The position numbers were made by a program, and so were the translations under genes. Shown here piece by piece: positions 1 through 12,448 of a stretch of DNA of 64,000 nt. The DNA comes from Anthonomus grandis grandis (lineage: Eukaryota; Arthropoda; Insecta; Coleoptera; Curculionidae), in NCBI RefSeq assembly GCF_022605725.1, contig NC_065546.1, forward strand, positions 20,394,227 to 20,458,226, given 5' to 3'. The notes under the pieces were generated by a model. The model had not been told where the DNA came from. It saw nothing but the letters and a program-made list of their open reading frames with translations, and made no database searches. Numbering within the stretch: the first letter of the stretch is position 1; each line of letters begins with the position of its first letter.

Positions 1-502
1 TTTTTAGAAAAAAATTTACATGAAGCATCTAATCTAAATCAAATCAATTAAAAAAATGCTTTATTGTATAAAGTCCTTTACAGATATGCTAACATATAGA
101 GTGTAAAAGTAAACAAAAATGTAAAAATTGGATAGCCTAAAGCCATTAAACACTAATTAAAATTGTATAGTATAAGTAAAATGTACGAGGAGATATACAT
201 ATAAAATAGGGTAATTTAAACAAAAAAAGAAACAAACGAAACAAAATAAATACATTATAAGAATAATAGGAAAAAGTAAAATTAAAAAATGCGTGTTGTT
301 AAAATTGGGCAGATCTAAAATATGTCCATAAAATTACCAATAAATTACAAGTCCTATACCGAGTGTCAATGATATTAAGACAACTAAAAGGAGATTATTA
401 GAGAGATCAACGATAATCTACTTTGCGGTTTCTTTTATCATGGAAGGTCTTTTTAAGCGGCCTATGATTGACACGAAAAATTTGTCATCGAATAAATCAA
501 AA
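1..502. other. AT-rich stretch, no gene seen
   Basis: This stretch is very A-rich, with many short poly-A runs, and shows no open frame or splice pattern that I can support. The outer end of the DD41D relic that follows must lie here or before the window, but I cannot find a terminal CAGGGTG sequence. Confidence 0.4.
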
Positions 503-1405
503 TTATAAAGAACCATCTAACTGTAAAGATCTGTTTTGTCGCAATTCTAATGGCACATCTTCCAGCAACAACGGCAATTGATTGGTCAAAAAGTTAAAAC
601 AGATGTTGCCATTTAAGGATTGTTCGAAAAAGTATGGCCCAATAATTCTGATTCCCAGTATACCACACCACACATTTAGGCACCAACGACCTTGGTGCTG
701 AACTTCATGCAACCAATACAGATTTTCTGCAGACCAGTAATGAATATTGTGGAGATTGACTCTACCGTCGCTATGTGAGATGACTTCATCGGTCCAAAGA
801 ATTTTGAATAATTTTTTTTTATTTCCCCGAATCATACCCAACATCCAATGACAATAGTCCAACCTGATATGGGTGCATTCTAAAATTAATTAAAATTACT
901 AGTAAAAATTAAAACAAATATTAGATAAATTCAAATAAGAGGAAATTCATTATTTCTATCGGAATCTTCAAGAAAGCCCTCTGGCGGCGACATACGAAAC
1001 TAACAAAACTTCGAATACTAAAACACTTAAAACCCAAGAATGGCTCTTTTTAAAGAATCTCTCTCTTCACAACTCTGTTAAAGTCGACTAAGCCGTTTCT
1101 AAGATATAGGGTGTTTTTTACGGAAACCTTTGAATAGACCTCCCCCCCACCAATTTATTTTCAGAGATACAGCAAAAAAAAAACTGTCGAACAAAAAAGT
1201 TTCAGATTGTCATCTACTTTAAAGATCAAATATTTTTTTGTTAGGTTAATATATCGAAATTCGCAAAAACTTTACTTTTTTAGATTCAAGATCGCAATTA
1301 CGCCATTTTACGGTCATTTTAGAAACTTAAAAATATTTTCTAGGTTTTTCTCTTGGCCGTTTTAGCAATAATATTTTTTACCGCAAGTCTTAAGTGACCA
1401 TCCTG
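503..1405 (-). mobile_element. Truncated DD41D mariner (rosa-like) relic
   Basis: The minus-strand frame 503-862 encodes the middle of a Tc1/mariner transposase. It shows the first catalytic Asp in a WTDE motif, an HYW...NVWCGI block and the second Asp in LQLDG, and then breaks off, so the third Asp is lost. Upstream in transcription there is a TTTTAG acceptor at 880-885, at the same protein position as the intron of the better preserved element at 10292-13040. The far end, ACCATCCTGTA at 1397-1407, looks like the mirrored CAGGGTGG terminus followed by a TA target. Region 960-1400 resembles the degraded long inverted terminus of that family. It is dead: C-terminally truncated and without an N-terminal exon in frame. 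Confidence 0.6.
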
Positions 1406-2090
1406 TACAATTCCCTTGTGGAACCTAATTTAAGTTACTGCTTTATCATATGGGTATGGGGATGTGCTTATAATACAACTATTAAAAAAATATCAATTAC
1501 TCAAAACACTCTTCTAAAAATTATATTTAAAAAACTAATTCACTCAGCACTCTATTATGTCAATAAAATTATGTATCCTATTGATAAAAATTCTAGTGTA
1601 TATAGTACCAGCTCAATGAAACAGAAAAATATGATTGTTCCATTTAAACCCTCAAACGTTACTCAGAGATTTATACCATGATGCAGTTCTTTTTAATAAA
1701 CTGACTGCAGATTTAAAGGAATATGGTAATAATTCAAAAATCTTTAGGACCAAAACAAAACAGTTTCTATTTAACTCTCCTAAATAAATATCTTAAATCT
1801 TTTGAAAGTTCCTGCCAGTTTGCCGTCCGCCTCGTCGCTGTGTTCGCCTCATTTGCACCTTTATTATTATTTTATTTTATTATAAAATAGTAAGTATGTG
1901 GCTATTATCTATTGGAGGAGGTAGTTTTTACACAAGCTATTTTAGCTTAGGGCGATTTCTCTTCTCTCTTCTTTTTGTTACTGGGAATTGTTAGAAATTA
2001 GCTGTTTTTTTTTGGTATGTTCACATGAATTCCTATGTGAAAACAGTTTTGTATTACCTAATTTTTGAAATAAATTTGAATTTGACTTAA
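1406..2090 (+). mobile_element. 3' fragment of a non-LTR retrotransposon
   Basis: The frame ending at 1681 starts with LYNSLVEPNLSYC, the block that follows the reverse-transcriptase thumb in insect Jockey/CR1-like LINEs. A shifted frame continues to about 1785 with the usual basic tail. The AT-rich 3' UTR ends in AATAAATTTGAATTTGAC near 2085. The 5' part is missing: homology starts exactly at the TA where the DD41D relic ends, so that element may have landed in this LINE. Confidence 0.55.
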
Positions 2091-2270
2091 CAGGTTGGGA
2101 AAACCCAATGGATACATACCGATTTGGCCGTATAATGTTCACTGAAAAACATCTTTTAGAAATGTATTACAGTTGATCATATAATCCATATCCATATTAT
2201 CTATCCATATCTACATCATACTTCATCGTGTTTAGCTTATTTCTTCCTAATAATCATATTTTTGTTACAG

Positions 2271-5200
2271 AGACAAGTACCAAGTGGTCCCCTTCCAAAT
2301 GTTCCTACTTTAGAGGAAGGCAGTAGTGAGGATTCCCTGGAGGAAGAAAGTGACGCGGATGAGGAGGACGAACCAGATGAAGAAGATCCCAGAGTCGAGA
2401 GTCCGAGCAGTGATGATGGGAAGTCAAAGTAAGTTATATTTGATTATTTTCTTTTTATGCGTTTTATAATGATAAAACGTTTTTATGATGATAAAATAAA
2501 ATATTGGGCAGTAAATATTTCGTCTGTTTTGAGCTAATATATTTTGAACTGTATTTTGTTTTAAGGAAATTGCCTAGGCAGCCTAAAAATTCTTTATGTA
2601 AGTGGAATAGAAAAAAGTAAGTAAAATGGCACACAATATGAAGTAACTGTTATTTCTTGTTGTTGGATCTTGTTTTTTGTCTCGCTTATGTATCTTAGTA
2701 TTTCTGGTGTTTTGGTCATTTATTAACCATATAATAACTCTTAATATGATGCAAATGTTGCTTTTATGTTTCTGTGTTTATTTTTCTTATAAGCGTTTAA
2801 TACGTTTTATAATTTATTGTTACCTTCAGCCATGAGTAACTTATATACCAAAAAGCATCTCATGTTAATGTCAAAAATGGTAGGTCATACAGTTTGTAAA
2901 AAATATCAGTGTTGGCTAACTTAGGTAACAAATAGGAAAACGAACGTTGGAAAAGTTCTGTTCTATGCTTAGGAACATCAAATAAATCATTAAAACGCGT
3001 GTCTCTGTTATGAAGAGTATTTCTTTTATTGAGCTTATAGCTTGAGCAAATAGCCTGGACAGGAACTATCAAGTAACAGTTTTGCTAGGCAACTCAGGTG
3101 AAGCCTCTGACGATCGCATATTTTCAACCAACCAAGTTCCCAATATTTTGGAGTGATATGCTCTCTTACACTCACCCCAAAAATGAACTGTACACAAGCA
3201 TTTTGTATTTTTTGAAGCCAGTATTTTGAATTTCTATTAAGAAAAGGCCAATAAACTGTGTCATCATAATTGCAGTATAATAAAACAAGCGATTCCGTTA
3301 ACTTTATTTTCATCATTACTTGTGTTAATAATTTCCCTACTCTTGTACAAATTTTTCAATGCAGAGAAAGATTTTTGAACCACCTTCACAACCCGACTTT
3401 CAAACTTTAGGCTGTCATCAAAAATAATATCTAAATTTCTGTATTTATCTACATTTGATAATGCTATATTATTTACATTTTTTTTTAAATTATAACATTA
3501 TCTTTAACCCAGTCCTTGTTAGGCCCAAAAAACATAATGGTAATAATTTTTTTCGGTACGAATAGCCTGGGTAAAAATATTTCGCATTCTTTTGTGATCC
3601 TCCCAATGGGTAATAATCTTCACATATCAGTTATGACGCCGCACGAAGAAAATCACCTAAGCGTCCAAAAATCCAATTTTTCATTTTAAGTTCAACCTTA
3701 TAGATTTTGAGCTGATTTTTAATGCTGTACAATGGGAAAATTGTTATTACTTTAAATAGCGGAGTTATTGAATTTCAAAGTTTGCTATTTCCCATGTTTT
3801 TCAACGTCGTGCCTCGTCTTAAGTCTACGTTTACGTCATTTACTCCTCGTGTCAATCAAGCGACCTTTTAACGGCCATCCTGTAAAAGTTTTCTGTGGGC
3901 ACTTGAAAGTGCTTCTGTGGGTGGGTTTTTTCGTGCGGCGTCACAATTGCTTATACCCATTTTATTTCATTCAACAGGTTCATCATTTGCATGATTTTGA
4001 GTTGAAAATGCAATTCTGCAATTGGATTAATAAAGAGATTGTTGTATAGGTGTATTTTGTTCACTGATGAAGCATAGTTCACGCGTGATGGTATAAATAA
4101 TCTTCCCAATGAACACTGATGGCCTTATGAAAATCCTCACTCTATGGTAGAATATAATTTCCAACATAAATTTAGCATTAATGTTTTATGTGGAATGTTA
4201 GAGGATCATATTACTTGGGAAATCAATTAGAAAATGTCTGCTTTGATATAAGACGAAACATTTATTTGTAGTATGGTTGAGCCTCTGCATACTACAGCTT
4301 AGTGTAAGAGTTTTTTTTTTAAACCAAATCTTTCCAAACCGATGGATTGGACGGGGTTGTCCGTATAATTGGATATACATATGACCTAATCTATAAATGG
4401 AGCATTTTGTAATAGAAACAATTTTATGGAAGTGCAGGCCACGCCTAAGGCTTTTTGAATACAATTTATCAAATGGTCACAACACAGGTGCAATCTTCCT
4501 TGATAGCTCCTAGGCATTTGACAATATGTGAATCGAGGCTGGTCTACTCCTTATAAAACAAAACTGGCAAGCACTTTCCCATATCTTACCTTATCCCAGC
4601 AGAAGCTCTACAAGGATCGCCAGACGTTAATTCTTTAGATTTTTGCCTAAGGTTGGTTGAAATTACTGGTATATTTCGCTAAAGTAAATACAAAAGAAGC
4701 ATTGCTGGATCGGATAGCAAACGCAGCACAGAAATTTGACCGAATCTGTCCACAGATCAAGTAAGAATTCACCACTCACATATCAACTTTTAAATCATAT
4801 CATACTTTTACCAGGTATACCTTTTTGACTTAAAATGACAAAATAATTACTTAATTTCCTCCCGAAAATCTATTTTTATTCCAAAATTTCTATTAAAAAA
4901 CAGAAGAATTAAATAAAAATGTCCTCGTCGACCCATATTTGTATAGACTTTTATGTTTATTTTTGGAGCCTGAATATGTACCTGAAGTATTGATATTTCC
5001 TCATGAATCATCCTGTATAAATTTATGGAAGTAATAAAAAGATTACTAATAATAAGGAATATTTCTACATATCTTCTTCTGAAAATGCATTATTATAATA
5101 AGAGCAAACTTTTTTAAGTTCCATATTAGAATCCTCGATTTTTTATTGCTAAAGAGATTTAACAGTAAATTATTTAGGTATCTATTTACCTTTAAGTATT

Positions 5201-8200
5201 ATTTAAGTATTTATTTACCTTTTCAATCTGCGGTTACTGAACTAATGTTGAATCGTCGCAAGCTAGTCGGTGGCTAGTTTCATTACTGCATCCACCACGC
5301 TGCGCGAGAATTACTATATCATCTGCTTACTGAACTAATTTACTGAGTGTAGCAAGGCTTAAAAGATCATTAATGTTTTGAGCAATTTTTGAATAAATTT
5401 GTTTCTTGTTCTTTGTGAACAAAACATTCGGTTTTACAACCGACATGTTCAATTCATATGGTGCTTTATAAGTCGTTACGGAACAGTTAAATATATGTAT
5501 ATCTTGGTAAATTTTGTCTAATAAATCTGATAAAATTATTTTTAACTTGTCCTTAAAAACTGGAACTTTCCTGCTTATTGAAAATCAAGCTTTTTTACAC
5601 CCATTTTAAAAGCCGGTGATAGGTCTCAAGTCAACAACTACAGACCTATCAGCATCTTGAGTTGTCTCTGGTGTAAGGTCTTTGAGACTATATAGTCTGT
5701 GACTATCTATCTCCAAGTGTGAAGGGCTGCTTTAGCAATTCGGATTTCTGCCCGAAACAAATGCTTTTGCCAGAGTAAACCATAAAATTCTAATAAATAA
5801 ACTCAAGGATATGGGCATTATGGGTGAGCTTTTAGAGTGATGGAAATCTTATCTTATAGAAATAATACAAATTGTATGTGTTCAAAGTTTTCAGTCCACT
5901 GAAATTAAAATACCGTCAGGTGTTCCACAAGGTTCACACTTAGGACATCTAATCTTTAATATTTATGCAATTTGTAAAGATCTTTACAAATGTTGGGCTT
6001 TATTAAGCGTAGTACCAGAGACTTTCTTAGTGTTTCCTCAATTAAAGTGTTATACTGTTCCCTAGTAAGGCCACATCTGGATTACTGTTCTTCTATATGG
6101 TCCTTATCTTATAATATTCATATCCAGGGAATTGACACAGTTCAGTATAAATTCCTTAGATATATTGCCGATAAGGAACAGCAAAGAGGTTGATAACATA
6201 ATTGATTTAGATCTGGAAAACTTACTTCAAATAACTACTCTCCAAAGCCCTCAAATGCACATAGATCTAACTTTGTTCTATAATTTACTCCACTTTCATT
6301 CTCATGGCCCCGAACTTAAAAGTAAAATAGGACTTCATGTCCCCTCTCTGCAAATTAGATTCCTTCCAGGTTAACTCCTATCGCACCAACTATAATAATC
6401 TGAATAATAGTCTGGTCAAAAATGAGTTTTGACCAGATTAGGTAAATTAGCAAATAACGTTTCAGTTCAGTTTGATTACTTTTAAAATAGCAAAATATTT
6501 AAGAAACAACTTAAGGATTTGAAATGCTGATTATCCATAATATTATTGTATCTTTCCTGTTTGTGGCGAAACAGAAAACTTATTAATTATTCTTGTTTTG
6601 TTAGTTAAGGTTTAATAAATACTCTGGTTACGCTTAATTAAACTTCTATTAAATTTTGACTGATTGTGATTTTGTATTTTTGTTATGTTTGCTTTTATCT
6701 TTAATTATTTTATTTATATTTTTTTGAATATCTATTTACTTAAATTATATATAGAATTAGTGTGATACCAGGGTTAGGATTAAATTAAATTTGATACTTT
6801 TAATTTTTCTATTGTAAATTTTCTAAATATTTGATTTTAATCTTAGAACATTGAATACCTAGAATAAGCCTATCTGCAAACCATAGGCGAGGTTGCTTGA
6901 GTTAACCATCTCTCAGACAATGATGTCAAATCGACTTTCCAATTTTTCATTCAATATATAATTTTCTTAATCCACTACAATTTTTTTTGTATTGTATTAT
7001 ATATTTTGTGTTGTATTTTGTTAAATAAATGAAAAAGGCTCCCAAAGGATTTGAATTAATCTTTTTTCTATAATAAATATCTAAACGCATTTGAGATGGT
7101 TCCCAACCTCTACAAACAAAAGTTTTTTAATAAAAAATTATTGAATTATTAGATATTAAAAAATATAAAGGGCTATGTAACTCCTACGGCTAAAAAGTAA
7201 AAGTTTTATCCATATCCTTTGGCAGTTCTAACCATTTATATAACATCTGATTCAATAATTTTTAATCAAAAAACTTTCGTTTGTAAAGGTTTGCAACCAT
7301 CTCAAATCCGTTTAGATATTTATTATTTATTTCAGAAAAAAGTTTAATTCAAATGCTTTGGAAGTTAACCTTTTAATTAATTTTTATAAACCTTAGTTAT
7401 ATCCACTACAAACCAATTTAGTTAACCATTGTTAATATCTAGACGATAAATTATTAAAACTCCTTTGGAATTTGAGGAGATACGGGCATTATATTGATTA
7501 AATAATAATAATGGGCGCCGACTATAAATATGTTTTCGGCAAACGACATATGCTGCGTTCTCGATTTCGGTTGCTGGATATCGACCAGACACTACCTTCG
7601 TTTTTACACACATTAATTTTGCAGCATTTTGGGTTCGAATAAGCAATAAATTTGCTAGATTATAATAATATACTTAATTACACATTTTTTTAAATATTTT
7701 AGTATCCAATACTTAATAGATACTTCACAAATATGCTGTCTTTTATAATATTATAACCTAGAAGGATGACACCATTGACACCTAACTCAATAGCCTGTTA
7801 AAGGAACGATTTGAATTTCATTTTTTCCAATATATGTGACCCACTTCAGACTTCTTTATCATTTTTCAGCAAAAAGTGTGTTTTTAATATAAATATTAAT
7901 TTAAAAAACACACTGAAACCACTCAAAACAATTTAAAGAATCCAACTTAAAAATATTGATTATTATTATTAGTGTTTAGTGTAAATATAGTACAAAATAG
8001 TTTTGGTAATTAAACGAGTTTCACTCTTTCTTTTGCTTTATAATAAAGAATGCAACTCAGTTTCTGCTAATTATAATAATTTATTATATTATTTTATTTT
8101 CTTCTGTTAAAATTGAGAAATCACTGGCGACATAGAACATTAAGCATGTTTATCAACAAAATATCCCCTTTGCCCCCTGTGTAGATGTTGCGCTCCGTCC

Positions 8201-9123
8201 AAAGCAGCCAATGTTTATTCTAGTGTATTCAATGTTCTAAGATTTTAATAATTTAATTTTAATATTGGCTGTGGCTTTTTGATAAATAAATCTCCTCGTC
8301 TAATATTGTAATTTTGTAAGGCAATATCTATATAACTATTAAGATTTTTTTGCACCTTTATTTAAATTGGATCGTATGCCTTCAAACTGCTTGGTTCCCT
8401 ACACTCTCTGTCACTTTAATACTGGAACATAAAAATTCGGTGTCTGAGTTCAACTTATAGGCTTTCCTTTGCATCCACGGTCTCCTAAATAATCGTTTGA
8501 ATCCATACACCCTACCCTACCCCAAGTCACTTATATTCACAACTTTAAGTATGGAAACTGTCACATGTGATTTTTGTATCTCTGTCTTATAAGCCCCTAA
8601 AAAAATGCAAAAAATGAAGTCTGTCATTAATAAAGTGTTTGAAATGTCAGGAATTATAATAAAAAATATAGAAAATAAAAAATAATATAAAAATTATAGA
8701 AATACTTAATCGGAAGCATTTTTGTGGAGTTCTATGACGATTGCGAAAAGTTTTATGTAATTTGAGAAGATTTTTCTTCTTTAAATTTGTTTTTACCAAT
8801 ACCTATGAAGATTAAAGAATAATATATGTTTATGGTTTTATCGTCAAATATACTATTTACGATTTCTATACTTAAAGCAGATAACCTCTCCGCAATATTT
8901 AACTATTTATTTTTGTTTCAGTTCTGCGGAAATTCGTCACAGACGTCGCGTCGAACGCAAGAATCAACTGGAAAAGCAAGTGAGAGACATGAAGAGAAGA
9001 CAACAGTCGACAGAGCAATGGCAACAGCTGAAGAGGTCTCTATACGTTCCCCTATTGGTCGGAGGTGCCGCCATTTTATTGGGCGGCGGCCTCGCAGCCT
9101 ACTTCTATATCAATAAAGAATAA
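2271..9123 (+). CDS. C-terminal exons of a tail-anchored membrane protein (possibly PTP61F/PTPN1-like)
   Basis: There are two exons, 2271-2428 and 8922-9123. The first follows a TTTTTGTTACAG acceptor and ends at a GTAAGT donor. The second follows TTTTTGTTTCAG. The donor leaves two bases (AA) that pair in phase with the T opening the last exon, giving one open frame of 119 residues to the TAA at 9121. Residues 14-52 are strongly acidic (Glu/Asp/Ser). Residues 57-92 are a basic, probably helical stretch rich in Arg, Lys and Gln. Residues 93-115 form one hydrophobic segment with Gly pairs, and only NKE follows, which is the layout of a C-tail-anchored protein of the ER or mitochondrial outer membrane. 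The rest of the gene lies before the window. An ER-anchored tyrosine phosphatase of the PTP61F/PTPN1 type would fit this tail, but no catalytic domain is visible and I only suggest it. The 6.5-kb intron holds a LINE, a DD41D relic, another LINE and a foldback repeat. Confidence 0.6.
2860..3540 (-). pseudogene. LINE reverse-transcriptase C-terminal fragment
   Basis: Two overlapping minus frames (3035-3316 and 2860-3072) join across a frameshift. They read like the end of a LINE RT protein: a tyrosine-rich YCNYDDTVYWPFL block, LQKIQNACVQFIFGV, then a basic tail with LNKRNTLHNRDTR. A further piece up to about 3540 (FGPNKDWV on the minus strand) is in keeping with the upstream RT domain. It is broken and 5'-truncated, and sits inside the intron of the tail-anchored protein gene in antisense. 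Confidence 0.55.
4050..5015 (+). pseudogene. DD41D mariner transposase relic, plus strand
   Basis: Translated with several frameshifts, 4058-4200 gives FTDEA, a TRDG block, NPHSMVEYNFQHKF and INVLCGM, matching the transposase blocks of the elements at 10292 and 54337. At about 4600-4670 the block GSPDVNSLDFCL is the third catalytic region. The end CATGAATCATCCTGTA (about 5002-5017) closely resembles the right end of the 54337 element (ATGAATCACCCTGTA), with a TA behind it. The left end is unclear: a similar GGCCATCCTGTAA at about 3873 may belong to a separate solo end. Confidence 0.5.
5560..6520 (+). pseudogene. Degenerate LINE reverse transcriptase
   Basis: From 5605 the plus strand reads SQVNNYRPISILSCL, the classic opening block of LINE RTs. 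At 5908-5960 it reads PSGVPQGSHLGHLIFNIY, the RT motif before the catalytic box. The FADD box is deleted: the sequence jumps directly to the thumb region at 5990-6193 (LYCSLVRPHLDYCSSIWS), then in another frame to a basic tail to about 6520. There are several stops and shifts. The nested deletion of the catalytic Asp pair means it is long dead. Confidence 0.6.
7037..7590. repeat. Foldback MITE, copy 1
   Basis: The arms 7037-7165 and about 7235-7375 are inverted copies: CTCCCAAAGGATTTGAATTA...AACAAAAGTTTTTT on one side and its complement on the other. After the right arm, 7525-7590 carries GACATATGCTGCGTTCTCGA and GGTTGCTGGATATCGACC, which also bound copy 2 at 37837-38390. The left outer terminus of that family is not seen here, so this copy looks truncated. 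No coding capacity. Confidence 0.6.
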
Positions 9124-9173
9124 ACAATCAACGAAAATATTTTCGGATCGGGTTTAGGTCGCACTGGTTGGGA

Positions 9174-9236
9174 CAGGGTGATTCGTCATTTCACAGTGAA
9201 ACATAATATGAATGTTTCACTGTAATGAAACACCCT
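9174..9236. repeat. 63-bp hairpin with CAGGGTG...CACCCT ends
   Basis: CAGGGTGATTCGTCATTTCA starts it and CACCCT ends it. The inner arms CAGTGAAACAT and ATGTTTCACTG pair perfectly around AATATGA. The first 11 bases equal the terminus of the DD41D element at 54337. It lies about 50 bases after the stop codon of the tail-anchored protein gene, so it probably falls in its 3' UTR. Confidence 0.6.
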
Positions 9237-10291
9237 ATATGTTTGGCTCATAGATTATATATTAATATTTTTTAAATTACTTAAAGCAGTTTGGTCGGTT
9301 TCAAGATTAGTCGTCTGCTGACGGTTTTTCTTCCGTATGTTGTTTGTTGATGAGAAAAATTGGTTATGTGACGTCACGTGGAGAAATTATGACGTTTCAT
9401 ATATATTGTATATTTTTTTTATAGTTTATTTACTAGTTATGACTGCATTTATTAATAAACACGACAGTTTTTTATACAACTTACATATCCAAAAAAAAAA
9501 GTTGAGTTCCTCAAAACAATTTTTGCAAGCAAAATATTTATTTTTCATTAATATATTTATTTGTAGCAAATGTTTAGACAATTAGAGATTAAAAATTTGA
9601 GAACGTTTGGATTGCTAGAAAAAGACTGATACCAATGACAGTTTTTAAAATTCCGGTTTTTATTGGACGAAATCTCTGTTCGTTGTGATACTAAATTAAA
9701 AAGAGAAATGGAATAATGGAGTGGGAAATTCAAGCTGGAACGTGTATATATTCATAATAATCGTTAGGAAAACGTATAAGACTTAATGTGTAGTTTTTAG
9801 AAAACACTTGGGGATGAAAGTTCGCGTTTTTTTCTGGTACAAATTTTGTAAATAACATACAGCCCCAATATTTTTTATCCAGACTTTTCAAAATCAAACG
9901 CTTAATAATTTGTAAGTTCATCCCTCAAGCAACCCTTTAGATTTCAATACAATATTATCACTGAAGTAGCTATAGTTGTAATGTCCATTGTCATTTAATT
10001 TTTTCATAAAAATGAATCGAAAGTTACAGGGTCTTTTTGGATTTATAAAAAAAAATACGATAAAAATATCATTGCACGAGACAAGTTGGTATACTGCTAA
10101 ATAGGAATAAAGTATTTAGAAGACACTTACATCTTATCAGGCAAGTGATTAAGGTAAGAAAATTAAAAATTTATTTCTATTACATTTCATATCAAAAATA
10201 TGTGTTACTCTTTGAATATCCTGCAATGCCTAACTCTTAAATGCATCGTTTCTTCTTTTTTATCAAATAATAAAATTATGTAATAGATGTA

Positions 10292-10957
10292 CCGGGTGGC
10301 CAAATAAGCGTGGTAAGCGGCTGTATCTCAGGACCTGTACATCTGGCAACAATGGAATTTTTTTTATTATTATAAAAGTGGCCATGAGAAAATTCTGGAA
10401 ATTATTTTTAAGTTCCGTATTTCACCGCAAGAGGGCGCAACTAAAAATTAAATAAAAGAAACGTCTTTTTCTCCGAAAACTTAAACATTAACTTATACTT
10501 TTGATATTATTTTTAGTAAACCTAGATAATTTTCTATAATTTTGGTTTATGAATTATTGACGTACGAACGATAGTAGGGGTGGGGGAAGCTATTGAAAGT
10601 GGAATCATTAAAATCGGTGTAAATTCTAAACCACTTATTCGATTTGAGCAATTCAAAATTTATTTGCAAGATAAATATAGCTGCTTTAAAAGTCTGATCT
10701 CATCACTACCGTGTAGTTCCTAATAAAACCGCCAGAGGGCACAATTTGTAATAATTCCAGTTTTTTTCATTTGGCTCCAAAAATTCAAATTAAATGGTAT
10801 ATTTTTGACATCCTATTTAAAAAGTAAATAAAATTTGCAAAAGTACTGTGAAAACCGCACGATGATATATTTGCTCGTTTTAAAGTTATAGCGAATTAAA
10901 GTTTTTTACGCACCGAGCTTAAACTTACGTACCGCCATCTAGTGTCTCGCCTAAAAA
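10292..10957 (+). repeat. Left long terminal inverted repeat
   Basis: This arm pairs with 12449-13040. Landmarks seen in both arms are the GCAAGAGGGCGCAACTAAAA block, the CGTACGAACGATAGTAGGGG block, CCGCCAGAGGGC, and GTGAAAACCGCACGATGATA. It holds an extra stretch of about 90 bases near 10617-10710 that the right arm lacks. Confidence 0.8.
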
Positions 10958-11205
10958 TCTCTAATTAGTATTACCACAACTAGGATACCATGATGTTGTC
11001 ATAATTAATAAATTATGAAAGTAATAATTGATTGATAAATTATAAATTAATAATACCTATGTATCACAGAATGACTGGAAGTTTATGTGACTTTCTTAAG
11101 GCGAATAATTTTATTAACGAATTTCTTTTTATATTTAAATTATGGTCCTGAAAAGAACCGATTTTAAACCCAAACATATTTGGTATTTAATGCCTCGATA
11201 GGTGT

Positions 11206-12317
11206 TCAAACCTGCTTTCCATCACATTCCAAATAAGCTTCCAACCTTCTTGGGGTGGATAAAACTGCTGTTTCGATTTCAGCAGCTGATATTTCATTTA
11301 TTGCACCACGGATTCTGTTTTCCATATCCTGTCTTGTTGTAGGTGGAGTTTGGTACACAATATCTTTTAAACGACCCCATAAGTAAAAGTCTAGGCATGT
11401 CAAGTCGGGTGACCTGGCCGGCCAAGGATATAGACTCCCCCTTCCGATCCAGCGCCCTTGAAAGTAATTATTTATATGATGCCGCACCAAACGGGAAAAA
11501 TGTGCTGGGCACCCGTCCAATTGGAAATACATGGTCCGTCTTACTTCCAATGTCAAATCTTCCATTAAAATAGGCAAGGAATTTGCTAAAAATTGCAAAA
11601 AAACATTACCGGTTAATGTGCCATCAAAAAAATAAGGACCAATAATTTTCATTCCGATAATGCCACACCACACGTTTACACTCCATCGGCCTTGGTGCTG
11701 GACTTCTCGCATCCAACGAGGATTTTCAACCGACCAATAATGCATATTTTGCCTGTTGACTTTCCCATCCCTACAAAAAGTGGCTTCATCGGTCCACAGA
11801 ATCTGTGACAAAAAATCCCTGTTTTCGCGAATCATTGCTAGTATCCATTGGCAAAAATCAATTCGGGGCTCAAAATCATGTTCGTTTAGAGCTTGGTGTA
11901 GGATTATATGAAAAGGGTGTAGCCTTAAAATAAAAAGAAATGCCTATATTCGAGAAGAAAATTATAATAAAAAGATGTATTACCTGTGGTCTTTAAGTAT
12001 ATTTTGAACAGTAGTTCGAGCTATTCCCAAATCTAAAGATAACGCACGAGTTCCAATATGCCTATTAAACTCTACGTAGGCCAACACATTAATAATGTTT
12101 TCTTCAGTTCTGCAGTAGAGCGACGCCTTCTAAATTTGGGCTGACTAAAACTCCCAGTATCGCGTAGTCGCTGTACCAACCGTGGAAAAATTCTTCTGCC
12201 ATAATGGCGGCGATCTGGCTAGCGAAGGGCATACTGTCTTTCAGCTATTGCTGCATTTTGAAAGCACTCAAAGAAAACCGCAATCAAATCCACAGCTTCA
12301 TTATTTGTTAAAGGCAT
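11206..12317 (-). pseudogene. DD41D transposase, two exons, broken
   Basis: The start is ATG at 12317. Exon 1 (12317-11984) encodes a helix-turn-helix region with the motif RRHYGRRIFPRLVQRLRDTG; an in-frame TAG follows YALR, and a frameshift occurs near LKKT. The intron 11983-11924 has GTAATA and TTTTAAG borders. Exon 2 (11923-11206) is fully open. It has the first Asp in WTDEATF, HYWSVENPRW, VNVWCGIIG, the second Asp in FQLDGCPAHF, and the third in PDLTCLDFYLWG, with 41 residues between the last two Asp. The protein would cut and paste the element at TA sites in the nucleus. The intact exon 2 beside a damaged exon 1 suggests moderate age. Confidence 0.8.
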
Positions 12318-12448
12318 TTTACAAAAAATCGAGCAAAGAAAATTGAAAACAGATTTAAACTGGCCGTCTAATAAATATTTGACGTTTCCATACAATGCTT
12401 TTTAAAAGTTTCTTTTGTTTTTGCCGCCTACTATACGTTAACTAGACA

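Noticed and set aside
2565..2610. Possible micro-exon between the two exons of the tail-anchored protein gene
   Set aside because: Every acceptor/donor choice gives an in-frame stop or the wrong phase, while direct joining of 2428 to 8922 is in phase.
11343..11573. 76-codon plus frame
   Set aside because: It is the antisense shadow of the DD41D transposase exon.
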